This document shows positions 1 to 8,149 of a stretch of 64,000 nucleotides of DNA, piece after piece (within the stretch, counting starts at the first letter, position 1; every line of letters begins with the position of its first letter). The notes under the pieces were generated by a model. The model was not told the origin of the DNA. It worked only from the letters and a program-made list of their open reading frames with translations, and searched no databases. Position numbers and translations under genes: made by a program. This stretch comes from Methanothrix harundinacea (GTDB lineage Archaea > Halobacteriota > Methanosarcinia > Methanotrichales > Methanotrichaceae). The stretch spans positions 1-64,000 of the forward strand of contig DAXT01000025.1 in the NCBI GenBank assembly GCA_002506535.1. The letters are read 5' to 3'.

Positions 1-1463
1 TCTGTCATTTCGACATCTTCTTCTGCCCATTTTTCAGAAATTATTACAACACGCCAATAACCTTGATTAACTGGACCTCCTGGGCGCCATGTAAAGACCC
101 TTCGACGGTCTTTATCAAATGGCTTATAATCTGCAGCATACAAATACTCACTCTGATACGTGTTTTTGATCCAAAATTCGTTTCCTACTTGTTCAAACTT
201 CCATCTGCCTTGATTAACTGGACCTCCTGGACGCCATGTAAAGACCCTTCGACGGTCTTTATCAAATGGCTTATAATCTGCAGCATACAGATACTCCTCT
301 TGATAATCGTTGTAAATATAGTACTCACCTCCACCAATAGGTATTAAACGCCAATAACCTTGTTTAACTGGATCTCCTGGGCGCCATGTAAAGACCCTTC
401 GACGGTCTTTATCAAATGGCTTATAATCTGCAGCATACAGATACTCTTTTTGATGTGTGTTATAAATTCTACACAAAGGATACTTAATAAGATTAAAGCG
501 CCTTAAACATTGCAGAATGACAACATCAATGGTTCCGTCATCAGGAAAATCCATTGGAACTATACATGCCCAACTGTTTTCGTAAACAGGTAACAGCCGG
601 AAATAATCACGAACTTTTGGATTGATACCATCTGAAATATCCTCTACGTTGGGTATAAAACCTAATACATTCCAGTAGCCACTGGCAAAACTGACATAGA
701 ATTTATTATCAGATTTTTCGCGGTTTGCCTTATCCAAGAGATTCTTAACACGGGTCCATTTCCAATCGATATCAGGTCCATAACGGCCAAAGGGGTACTC
801 CCAACTGGGATCGAAATATTTACCGGGAACCTCATAATCATCTTGAATAGTAAATAAGCTGCTGGATTTCCAATTTAGACCTATGCTTCCTTCGAATCTT
901 CGAACCAATACGATTTTTCCACGGACATCTTTCAATTCTGGGATATCAGTACCAGTATACCATTTAGATGGATTACATCTATGTATATAATCTTTTACTG
1001 TCTCTTCGTATGATCTTGTGTTTCTCACAGCATCGTATTCATCTTTCAATGACATGAGTATAAACTCTTTGGGATGATCTTTCAAAAATTCAAAACAGAT
1101 ATTTAGAACATCTCCAAACATCATTTTTTGATAAACCATTCCATGATGGATTGCAAGAACATCTTCTATGTGACGCCCGCGAATATCAATGAAACGAATG
1201 CCAGCGTTAAGCTGACGATCTAACGACCATTTTTGACAAGAACCAGGGTCTATACGTGCACAGCTATCATGAGTACCAGGAAGAGTAAACATACTAATTT
1301 TTTTATCATCTGGTAATAGAGATACCCAATTTTCTTCATCATAGAACATAGATTTGATTCCAGATTCCCCTATAGGGGACCAGTTTTTTTCATCATAGAA
1401 CATAGATTTGACTCTGTTTTCTGCTCTATTCAGAGCTTCTTTGGCTATATGTTCATTTTCCAA
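1..1463 (-). CDS. PI-PLC-like phosphodiesterase with C-terminal repeats (3' end cut by window edge)
   Basis: An open frame of 487 codons runs from a TTG at 1463 off the left edge with no stop. A GGAGGG ribosome site lies at 1471-1476, 7 nt before the TTG. The protein matches the bacterial phosphatidylinositol-specific phospholipase C X domain: GTHDS (His65, Asp66), FIDIRGR (Asp93, Arg95) and HHG (106-108) correspond to the catalytic His/Asp/Arg/His set. The family cleaves inositol phospholipids to a cyclic inositol phosphate. A 12-15 residue motif (KSMFYDE.NW) is duplicated near residues 19-46. After the catalytic domain come three repeats of 49-50 residues with the core YLYAADYKPFDKDRRR, probably a beta-rich binding module. 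No signal peptide is seen. The gene is clearly more AT-rich than everything from 2383 on, which suggests acquisition. Domain assignment is firm; the substrate in an archaeon with ether lipids is unknown. Confidence 0.8.
   Translation of the reverse strand, partial: MENEHIAKEALNRAENRVKSMFYDEKNWSPIGESGIKSMFYDEENWVSLLPDDKKISMFTLPGTHDSCARIDPGSCQKWSLDRQLNAGIRFIDIRGRHIEDVLAIHHGMVYQKMMFGDVLNICFEFLKDHPKEFILMSLKDEYDAVRNTRSYEETVKDYIHRCNPSKWYTGTDIPELKDVRGKIVLVRRFEGSIGLNWKSSSLFTIQDDYEVPGKYFDPSWEYPFGRYGPDIDWKWTRVKNLLDKANREKSDNKFYVSFASGYWNVLGFIPNVEDISDGINPKVRDYFRLLPVYENSWACIVPMDFPDDGTIDVVILQCLRRFNLIKYPLCRIYNTHQKEYLYAADYKPFDKDRRRVFTWRPGDPVKQGYWRLIPIGGGEYYIYNDYQEEYLYAADYKPFDKDRRRVFTWRPGGPVNQGRWKFEQVGNEFWIKNTYQSEYLYAADYKPFDKDRRRVFTWRPGGPVNQGYWRVVIISEKWAEEDVEMT
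64..444 (-). repeat. Three near-identical direct repeats inside the PI-PLC-like gene
   Basis: Copies lie at about 64-147, 211-294 and 361-444, with periods of 147 and 150 nt (49 and 50 codons). Each copy is about 84 nt and differs at only a few positions, while the 63-66 nt between copies is diverged. The repeats are in frame and encode the YLYAADYKPFDKDRRRVFTW core. Near-identity at synonymous sites points to recent duplication or gene conversion. Confidence 0.9.
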
Positions 1464-1733
1464 TTTTCTCCCCTCCACTTAATCATATATCCACGCTAGA
1501 TGCTTATCCGAATATTCTAAAGTCCTTTCTAAAGTCCTTAATTAAATCATTGAAATATATCTCACTGTATCATGCGTTGCATTTACGGATTCTCTCAAAG
1601 TATTGGTTCCAATTTGCGCCTTTAGACGATCCTACTAGGATTAAACTCATTGTTTATACTATTAATACTTTTCTGATAACATACGCTTATAAGTATTATT
1701 CACGTAAGCTTATAGATTCGATTATGACATGTT
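1464..1733. other. AT-rich intergenic stretch upstream of the PI-PLC-like gene
   Basis: No convincing gene. It holds the PI-PLC ribosome site and, for the minus strand, TATA-like sequence around 1480-1495 and 1508-1520. A 12-bp unit, TCTAAAGTCCTT, is repeated in tandem at about 1516-1539. A 61-codon open frame (1550-1735) has no recognisable features and is probably chance. Confidence 0.5.
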
Positions 1734-1975
1734 GAGCTTTACAAAAAGCCAGCGCATCTCCTCGAGGTGCCCAAGACTGCCATCCTGGATATCGACCTAC
1801 CCATCGACTTTATCTTGGATCAGGCCCTCTTTCAGATAGCAGGGCTGTCAAGACGATAAAATACGAGCAAGCTGCGAAGCGATCACATCTGAAAGCTCAT
1901 CGCCCTAGGGGTGCTCATGCGAACTACGCTGGTCATCCGAATAACCCAAAAGGTAACATAATCCGGCATTTCGCA
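1734..1975 (+). pseudogene. Decayed fragment of an MCM helicase paralogue
   Basis: Translation in one frame matches residues of the intact MCM encoded at 2383-4452, from its ELLEKP segment through the RTVTEV segment. About 38 of 66 positions are identical by hand alignment, including DLPID, LRSDHI and LIAL. Three in-frame stops (TAA at about 1857, TGA at about 1890, TAA near 1960) rule out function. A weaker continuation may occur at about 2028-2095, where FE...K and ENI.K resemble later MCM segments. Only a piece of the N-terminal domain survives; no ATPase motifs are present. This looks like the remnant of a tandem or older mcm copy. Confidence 0.8.
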
Positions 1976-2382
1976 TTAACGGTTTGAAAGCTCATTAATT
2001 TTCTTGCTATCGATTTTTTGAGAATCGATATCCTTCGAGGCTGTATCGAGATCAAATAAGGCCAGCGCGATAAAGACTGAGAATATAGTTAAAGCATTTT
2101 TATAATATGCTACACTGTTAATATCGTGTTAACAAATTCAATTAAATTATTATTAATAAAATTTGAGTAACATATTTGAATTTATGCGGCACAATCTAGA
2201 AATCTAGTGAAATAAGGCTTTTCGATTGCTACAAGCCCTTCAATCTCAGATTTTGTTATAGAAGTATATAAGCTGGGTTTGCAAATCGAAGCCGAATAGA
2301 GGAGGATCATTGACCCCCCCCTCCAATTTATCCCGTAACATCGACAACCTTTAGAACAATCCCCCCTTACCCTCCCCTACCC
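1976..2382. other. AT-rich intergenic region and mcm leader
   Basis: No gene is seen apart from a possible weak continuation of the MCM remnant near 2028-2095. The right-hand part carries the mcm promoter and a C-rich leader with runs of six or more C close to the start codon. A GGAGG at about 2299-2303 could pair with the CCTCC at about 2326-2330. Confidence 0.4.
2263..2273 (+). promoter_or_regulatory. Probable TATA box of mcm
   Basis: The sequence AGTATATAAGC is a good archaeal TATA element about 110 nt before the mcm start. It would give a leader of roughly 85 nt. Inferred from sequence alone. Confidence 0.5.
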
Positions 2383-4452
2383 ATGGTCGAAGATCCCGTA
2401 GCGAAGTGGGAGGAGTTCATCCGAAGCAGGTACTGGGACGAGCTTCTGGAGCTCGCCGACTCCTACCCCTTGCGCAGAAGCCTCTCAATCAAGTTCCCGG
2501 ACATCGATCGCTACGACCCGGAGTTCGCCGACGAGCTGTTGGAGAAGCCGGGGCCGCTCCTGGAGGCGGCGGAGACCGCCCTCCTGGAGATAGACCTGCC
2601 CATCGACGCCCTCTTAGAGAAAGCCCACTTCCGGATCGTCGGCCTGCCCCACCGCAGGAAGACGAGCGAGCTACGGTCCGATCATATAGGGCGGCTCATC
2701 GCCCTGGAGGGGCTCGTGCGGACGGTGACGGAGGTGCGGCCGAAGGTGATATCAGCGGCCTTCGAGTGCCAGAGGTGCGGCCACGTCTTCTTCAAGGAGC
2801 AGACGACCTCCAAGTTCCAGGAGCCCTACGACTGCCCCAACGACGCCTGCGACCGGCGGGGGCCCTTCAAGCTCCTCCTCGACAGGTCGAGGTTCGTCGA
2901 CGCCCAGAACGTCCGGGTCCAGGAGTCCCCCGAGGAGCTGCGGGGCGGCGAGCAGCCCCAGACCCTCGACGTCCAGCTCGAGGACGACCTGACGGGGATG
3001 ATCTACCCCGGCGACCGGGTCGTCGTCAACGGCGCTCTGCGGTCCTACCAGAGGACGACCCAGACCGGCAAGTCCACCTACTTCGACCTCTTCCTCGAAG
3101 GAAACTCCATCGAGATGATGGAGCAGGAGTTCGAGGAGATCGATATCAAGGCCGAGGACGAACGGCTGATAAGAGAGCTATCAACCGACCCCCAGATATA
3201 TGAGAATATAAGAAAGTCGATCGCCCCCTCCATCTACGGCTACGAAGAGGTGAAGGAGGCCCTTGCTCTGCAGCTCTTCTCCGGGGTATCGAAGGGCCTT
3301 CCCGACGGGACGAGGATCAGGGGCGACATCCACATCCTCCTCGTCGGCGACCCCGGTATCGCCAAGAGCCAGCTCCTCCGGTACATCTCGAAGCTCTCGC
3401 CCCGGGGGATATACACCTCCGGGAAGAGCTCCACCTCGGCGGGCCTCACCGCCACCGCCGTGAAGGATGAACTGGGCGACGGCCGCTGGTCGATCGAGGC
3501 GGGGGCGCTGGTCCTGGCCGACAAGGGGATCGCCTGCATCGACGAGATGGACAAGATGAGGTCCGAGGACAGGTCCGCCCTCCACGAGGCGATGGAGCAG
3601 CAGACGATCAGCGTCGCGAAGGCCGGCGTGATGGCGACGTTGAAGTCGCGGTGCGCGCTTCTGGCCGCCGCGAACCCCAAGTTCGGCCGCTTCGACAAGT
3701 ACGAGGGGATAGCCCAGCAGATCAACCTCTCCCCAGCCCTAATGTCGCGGTTCGACCTGATCTTCGTCCTCACCGACGAGCCCTCCGACGCCCGAGACAC
3801 CCAGATCGCCCGCCACATCGGCCAGACCACATACGCCGGGGAGATGTCGTCCAGGGGCGGCTACTCGAAGGAAGAGCTGGAGGCGGTGATGGACGTCATC
3901 CGCCCCGCCATCGAGCCGGAGGTCCTGCGAAAGTACATCGCCTACGCCCGAAAGAACGTCTTCCCCGTCCTCTCCGACGGGGCGAGGGAGAGGCTGGAGA
4001 ACTACTACGTCAACCTGCGAAAGCAGGGGCAGGACGGAAACAAGCCCGTCCCCGTGACGGCGAGGCAGCTTGAAGCGCTCTTTCGGCTCTCCGAGTCGAG
4101 CGCCCGCCTCCGGCTCAGCGATGAGATCACCGGAGGGGACGCCGAAAGAGTGATCAGGATCGTCGAGGCCTGCCTCCGGCAGGTGGGGGTCGACCCCGAG
4201 ACCGGCCTCCTCGACGCCGACGTCCTGGCGGTGGGGATGAGCAAGAGCACCCGGGACAAGACGAGGCTGATGATCGACCTGATCCGTGAGCTGACCACAG
4301 AACATCAGGGTCCGGCCCCCACGGAGGCGGTCCTGGAGAGGGCAGAGACGAAGCTGGGGATGGAGAGACATAAAGCCGAAGAGATCATAAAGAGGCTCCG
4401 GACGAACGGGGAGATATTCGAGCCGAGGGCCGGCTACTTGAAGCTCCCCTGA
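2383..4452 (+). CDS. mcm: Replicative minichromosome maintenance (MCM) helicase
   Basis: 689 residues, the usual length of archaeal MCM. It forms the hexameric 3'-5' helicase that unwinds DNA at the fork. The N-terminal OB domain carries a zinc motif (CQRC near 129-132, then two Cys near 151-156). The AAA+ domain has Walker A GDPGIAKS (about 321-328), Walker B CIDEMDK (about 385-391) and the arginine-finger segment SRFDLIF. A C-terminal winged-helix tail follows. No Shine-Dalgarno sequence precedes the ATG, which sits after a C-rich leader. The next gene overlaps or abuts its stop, so mcm, DUF424 and NMD3 genes are probably co-transcribed. A decayed paralogue fragment lies just upstream. Confidence 0.97.
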   Translation: MVEDPVAKWEEFIRSRYWDELLELADSYPLRRSLSIKFPDIDRYDPEFADELLEKPGPLLEAAETALLEIDLPIDALLEKAHFRIVGLPHRRKTSELRSDHIGRLIALEGLVRTVTEVRPKVISAAFECQRCGHVFFKEQTTSKFQEPYDCPNDACDRRGPFKLLLDRSRFVDAQNVRVQESPEELRGGEQPQTLDVQLEDDLTGMIYPGDRVVVNGALRSYQRTTQTGKSTYFDLFLEGNSIEMMEQEFEEIDIKAEDERLIRELSTDPQIYENIRKSIAPSIYGYEEVKEALALQLFSGVSKGLPDGTRIRGDIHILLVGDPGIAKSQLLRYISKLSPRGIYTSGKSSTSAGLTATAVKDELGDGRWSIEAGALVLADKGIACIDEMDKMRSEDRSALHEAMEQQTISVAKAGVMATLKSRCALLAAANPKFGRFDKYEGIAQQINLSPALMSRFDLIFVLTDEPSDARDTQIARHIGQTTYAGEMSSRGGYSKEELEAVMDVIRPAIEPEVLRKYIAYARKNVFPVLSDGARERLENYYVNLRKQGQDGNKPVPVTARQLEALFRLSESSARLRLSDEITGGDAERVIRIVEACLRQVGVDPETGLLDADVLAVGMSKSTRDKTRLMIDLIRELTTEHQGPAPTEAVLERAETKLGMERHKAEEIIKRLRTNGEIFEPRAGYLKLP

Positions 4453-4475
4453 TGATATTACGCCGATGTGATGAT

Positions 4476-4787
4476 ATGAACGAAGATAGAGAGATTATGT
4501 GCCTCAAGGTTCACAAGGTCCGCGGAGAGGTGATGGTGGCGGTCTGCGACCGCGATCTTTTGGGAAAGACCTTCGAAGAGGGGAAGCTATGCCTGACGGT
4601 GGAGGCGGCCTTCTTCGGCGAGGAGGAGGCGACCGCCCGGGAGGTGGCGGAGGCCCTCGCCGGTGCCACCATAGCCAACATGGTGGGGGAGAGGGCGGTC
4701 GCCTGTGCCATGGAGACGAGCTGCATCGACGATAAGAACGTCCTCCGGATCGACGGAGTCCCCACCGCCCAGATGGTGCGGATGTGA
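4476..4787 (+). CDS. DUF424 family protein
   Basis: About 103 residues, conserved in archaea and of unknown biochemical role. The LKVHKVRGE start, the LLGKTFEEG segment and the ATIANMVGE segment are typical of the DUF424 family. I chose the ATG at 4476 because GTGATG lies just upstream. The frame is also open from an ATG at 4452 that overlaps the mcm stop, and an ATG at 4497 would match the usual family N-terminus. Its 3' end overlaps the GTG of the NMD3 gene by 4 nt, so translation is likely coupled. In other archaea DUF424 genes also sit near translation genes, which hints at a role in RNA or translation; this is inference. Confidence 0.75.
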   Translation: MNEDREIMCLKVHKVRGEVMVAVCDRDLLGKTFEEGKLCLTVEAAFFGEEEATAREVAEALAGATIANMVGERAVACAMETSCIDDKNVLRIDGVPTAQMVRM

Positions 4788-5857
4788 TCCACGAAAGCGT
4801 CTGTCCTCGATGCGGCGAGCCCTCCCCCCTCGGCCTATGCGACCGGTGCCGTCTCGGGATGGCCGTCCTCCTCCAGACCCCCGACGCCGTCGAGGTGACG
4901 GCGTGCCCCGTCTGCGGCTCCCACCTCGTCCGGGGTCGATGGCAAAAGGGCGATAAGCCCATCGAGGATCTCATCTCCGACGCCGTCGCCGGGGAGATAC
5001 GCGTCCACCAGGATCTCCTGGACCCCGAGATCTCCATATCAGTCAATAAGAAGAACCCCACCCAGTATCGGGTCACCGTCACCCTCTCCGGAGAGTTCGG
5101 CGAGATTCCGGCAGAAGAGGAGAGGACCGTCGCCGCCACCGTCCGCCGTCCGACCTGCGAGAGGTGCAGCAGGATGGCGGGAAGGTACTACGAGGCGACG
5201 GTCCAGGTGAGGGGGTCGGCGGGGGCCCCCGCCCCAGAGGCGCTGGAGGAGTGCCGGAAGATCGCCGAGCGGGCGACGGAGACCTCCTTTGAGAGGGGGG
5301 ACCGCCTCTCCTTCATCCAGGAGACAAAGGTGGTCAAAGGCGGGATCGACCTGGTGGTGGGGTCGACCCAGCAGGGGAGATCTATCGCGAGGGCGATCCA
5401 CGACCGCTTTGGAGGAAGCTCTCGCGAATCTTACAAGCTGGTGGGGGCGAAGGACGGAAAGAACATCCACAGGACGTCCATCCTGGTGAGGCTCCCAAGG
5501 CTCAAAGCAGGCGACCTGATCCGGGCGAGGGGGGCCTTCCTGGAGGTGAGGGGGTTTGAGGGGAAGAGGACCGCCTGCAGATCCCTCCTCGACGGGAATA
5601 GGGTGTATCTCTCTAATGAAGAGGCGGAAGATGTCCTGGTGGTGGGGAACCGGTCCTCCGCCGAGAGGGGCGTGGTGGTGGCGGCGGACCGGAACGTCCT
5701 GGAGTTCCTGGACCCGGTGAGCTACAGGACCGTCTCCGCATCCAGGCCCGCCCTTCTGACGGCCGGGGTCGGGGACGAGGTCGAGTTTTTGAGGTTCAGG
5801 GGCGAGCTCCTCCTCCTTCCTCCCACAGAGAGGATCGAGGGGATTGAGCGGTCTTAA
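4784..5857 (+). CDS. Archaeal NMD3-family ribosome-associated protein
   Basis: 357 residues starting at a GTG that overlaps the upstream stop (GTGA). The N-terminus carries two CxxC zinc pairs (CPRCGEP, CDRC) and then CPVCGSH, with a further CERCSRM motif, as in archaeal homologues of eukaryotic NMD3, the 60S subunit export adaptor. The family binds the large ribosomal subunit; in an archaeon without a nucleus it probably acts in late 50S maturation or subunit quality control. The C-terminal half is the beta-rich OB/SH3-like part seen in the family. The gene ends a probable mcm-DUF424-NMD3 unit. Confidence 0.85.
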   Translation: MIHESVCPRCGEPSPLGLCDRCRLGMAVLLQTPDAVEVTACPVCGSHLVRGRWQKGDKPIEDLISDAVAGEIRVHQDLLDPEISISVNKKNPTQYRVTVTLSGEFGEIPAEEERTVAATVRRPTCERCSRMAGRYYEATVQVRGSAGAPAPEALEECRKIAERATETSFERGDRLSFIQETKVVKGGIDLVVGSTQQGRSIARAIHDRFGGSSRESYKLVGAKDGKNIHRTSILVRLPRLKAGDLIRARGAFLEVRGFEGKRTACRSLLDGNRVYLSNEEAEDVLVVGNRSSAERGVVVAADRNVLEFLDPVSYRTVSASRPALLTAGVGDEVEFLRFRGELLLLPPTERIEGIERS

Positions 5858-6227
5858 CCTCCACCACAAAGTTATTAAACTAGATTTGTTCTATTTCTAG
5901 GCAACGGCGATCGCCTGCAAAGCCGGGTTTTGCGGGCCGGATCATCATCAGAAAGATCTTCATGCTCTGGGTGATGTATTAAAATGCGAGAATGGATACT
6001 CAAGAGACGGTCTCTCTCCCGGGGAATCCGGATGGCCCACCACCCAACTTGAAGATAAATGTGAATCCGACAAACAGAAGCTGATCGTCAAATGATGCTC
6101 AAAATCACGTAGTTGATGCCCATCAAATGAAATAGCTAGATAGATACACCTTCACCATCATCCTCTAAAAAAATGATATGCTGGAGTCATTCAGCTCCCA
6201 GCCGGGTTCAGGGAAGATGCAGCTTTA

Positions 6228-6247
6228 GCGGGGCGTTGGAGCCCCGC
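6228..6247 (+). terminator. Perfect 7-bp GC hairpin followed by T/A-rich tract
   Basis: GCGGGGC, loop GTTGGA, GCCCCGC, then TGTATTTATTTATC. It looks like a terminator for an upstream transcript or an RNA element in the dnaG leader. The function is not established. Confidence 0.4.
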
Positions 6248-6270
6248 GTGTATTTATTTATCTATTTTAA

Positions 6271-6300
6271 AATTTGAGGTGTCTAAATTTGAGGTGTCTA
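6271..6300 (+). repeat. Tandem 15-bp repeat duplicating the dnaG ribosome site
   Basis: The unit AATTTGAGGTGTCTA occurs twice in direct succession. Each copy contains GAGGTG, a good archaeal Shine-Dalgarno sequence. The second copy stands correctly before the ATGATG at 6300-6305. The first creates a GTG at 6279 in the same frame. Confidence 0.85.
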
Positions 6301-6302
6301 TG

Positions 6303-7613
6303 ATGCAAAATGTTGATACCACTAAATACGTAATTCACGCTGAGATCGCTGCAGACGGGATCGTGGAGAGGCCCGACGTCGTCGGCGCCATATTCGGCCA
6401 GACCGAAGGTCTCCTGGGTAGCGACCTCGACCTCAGAGATCTCCAGAAGACCGGCCGGATAGGCCGGATCGACGTCCAGATCACATCCAGCGGCGGCAAA
6501 TCCAGCGGGGCGGTCTCGATACCCTCGTCCTTCGACAAGGTGGAGACGGCGATCCTGGCATCGGCCCTCGAGACGATAGACAGGGTAGGCCCCTGCATAG
6601 CCAGGATAAAAGTCTCCAACATCGAGGACGTCCGGGCCTCCAAAAGGAGGTACGTGGTGGAACGGGCGAAGCAGATAATCATGGAGATGTTCGACGAGAA
6701 CCTCCTGGACACCCAGGGGATCACCGAGCAGATAAAGCAGTCCGTCCGGGTGGAGGAGATCACCCACATAGGACCCGACCGGCTTCCTGCCGGCCCCAAC
6801 GTCCTCGACTCCGACGCCATCCTGGTGGTGGAGGGGAGGGCCGACGTCCTGAACCTCCTCCGCTACGGGATCAAGAACGCCGTCGCCGTCGGCGGGACGA
6901 ACGTCCCCGCCACCATCGCCGACCTCTGCAGCAAGAAGGTGGTGACGGCCTTCACCGACGGGGACCGGGGAGGTGAGCTGATAGTTAAGGAGCTCCTCCA
7001 GGTTGCCGACATCGATTACGTCGCCCGGGCCCCCGAAGGGAAGTGCGTCGAGGATATGTCCCAGAAGGAGATAGTACGGGCCCTCCGCCAGAAGATCCCT
7101 GTCGAGCAGGTCCTGGACTATTACAAGATCAAGCCGCTATCAAAGAAGCGGAGGGAGACGACCACCAGGAGGAAGAGCCTCATCAGGGAGAGGCCCGTCC
7201 GGATCAGCAGGGGCGCGGATAGGTCCGCAGAATCTCAGCCCTCCATCCAGGTCCACGAGCCCGAGGACGAGCTGGAGTTTGAGCCGGAGCCCGAGATCGT
7301 CGAAGAGGAGCCGGTGGCGGTGGAGGAGGCAGGCCTCTGGTTCCAGCCCCACCTCGACGCCCTCAACGGGACCCTCTCCGCCCGCCTCTTCGATCGGAAC
7401 CAGAACGTCGTCCGCGAGGTGGCGGTGAGAGACCTCGCAAAAGAGCTGAAGGAGTCGAACGGTGACGTCGCCGGGGTGATCTTCGACGGGGTCGTCACCC
7501 AGAGGATCCTGGACATCGCCGCGGACAAGAACCTGGAGTACCTCATCGGGGCGAAGCTCGGAAACATCGTTAAAAGCCCCCTCTGCGTAAAGGTGATGAC
7601 GGGAGAGGCCTGA
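6303..7613 (+). CDS. dnaG: Archaeal DnaG-type primase / exosome-associated protein
   Basis: 436 residues from the ATG at 6303, which gives the usual family N-terminus MQNVDTTKY; the GAGGTG at 6291-6296 sits 6 nt before it. ATG 6300 and GTG 6279 are possible alternatives. The central Toprim domain (about 170-250) shows the catalytic Glu in EGRAD (Glu177) and FTDGDRGG (Asp219, Asp221). The archaeal protein synthesises short primers and is also a subunit of the RNA exosome. Between about 285 and 350 is a charged, Glu/Pro-rich linker, followed by a conserved C-terminal domain. No partner gene is adjacent. Confidence 0.95.
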   Translation: MQNVDTTKYVIHAEIAADGIVERPDVVGAIFGQTEGLLGSDLDLRDLQKTGRIGRIDVQITSSGGKSSGAVSIPSSFDKVETAILASALETIDRVGPCIARIKVSNIEDVRASKRRYVVERAKQIIMEMFDENLLDTQGITEQIKQSVRVEEITHIGPDRLPAGPNVLDSDAILVVEGRADVLNLLRYGIKNAVAVGGTNVPATIADLCSKKVVTAFTDGDRGGELIVKELLQVADIDYVARAPEGKCVEDMSQKEIVRALRQKIPVEQVLDYYKIKPLSKKRRETTTRRKSLIRERPVRISRGADRSAESQPSIQVHEPEDELEFEPEPEIVEEEPVAVEEAGLWFQPHLDALNGTLSARLFDRNQNVVREVAVRDLAKELKESNGDVAGVIFDGVVTQRILDIAADKNLEYLIGAKLGNIVKSPLCVKVMTGEA

Positions 7614-7785
7614 AGGGCCCAGGACCCCATCCATCCCTTCTTCTTCTCTCCCCCTCGATGGACGGCAGAGGGGGATACTCCCCCTTTTGACCGGTTCTGA
7701 GCGGGGTGGTATTCGAGGCGGATGGAGATCCCTCGTAGAGGGGCGTCTACCCTTTTATCCTATGGGACCTCTAACCCCGGCCATC

Positions 7786-8130
7786 ATGGAGTTCAAGCAA
7801 TGCATAGTGATCCGCGAAGATCTGAAGCTCTCTTCTGGAAAGATGGCGGTCCAGGTCGCCCACGGTGCGATCCTTGCCATGGAGCGGGCGGAGAAACGGA
7901 TCGTGAGGGACTGGAAAGAGGAGGGTCAGAGGAAGATCGTCCTCAAGGCCCCCTCCCTCCAGGACGTCTTCAGGCTGAGGGACGAGGCGGAGAGGGCGGG
8001 GGTAGCATCGGCGATAGTCATCGACGCTGGCCTCACCGAGATCCCCCCGGGGACCGTCACCGCTCTTGGCCTCGGACCCGCTCCTGCTGCCCTCCTCGAC
8101 AGGATCACCGGAAACCTGAAGCTCGTCTGA
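7786..8130 (+). CDS. pth2: Peptidyl-tRNA hydrolase, archaeal/eukaryotic type (Pth2)
   Basis: 114 residues, the expected length for Pth2, which releases peptides from prematurely dropped peptidyl-tRNA. The start MEFKQCIVIREDLKLSSGKMA, the QVAHGA segment and the TEIPPGTVTALGLGP segment are diagnostic. The frame is open further upstream to a TTG at 7687, but that extension (with a second ATG at 7762) has no family support, so ATG 7786 is chosen. truD follows after 19 nt, suggesting one transcript for tRNA maintenance. Confidence 0.93.
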   Translation: MEFKQCIVIREDLKLSSGKMAVQVAHGAILAMERAEKRIVRDWKEEGQRKIVLKAPSLQDVFRLRDEAERAGVASAIVIDAGLTEIPPGTVTALGLGPAPAALLDRITGNLKLV

Positions 8131-8149
8131 TGGGGGGAGGGGATATGAG

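Larger units (their letters stand above)
5858..6302. other. Intergenic region between the NMD3 gene and dnaG
   Basis: About 440 nt without a convincing gene. It contains GC-rich inverted repeats near 5902-5940 (GGCGATCGCC; GCAAA...TTTGC), a perfect 7-bp hairpin at 6228-6247 and a T/A-rich stretch at 6250-6272. A tandem repeat lies directly before dnaG. A small RNA or a terminator could lie here; nothing in the sequence settles it. Confidence 0.4.

Noticed and set aside
64..444. CRISPR-like spacing of three ~84-bp repeats
   Set aside because: The repeats are in frame inside a protein-coding gene, are too long for CRISPR repeats, and no cas genes are nearby.
1550..1735. 61-codon open frame
   Set aside because: AT-rich sequence with no recognisable protein features; probably chance, next to the MCM remnant.
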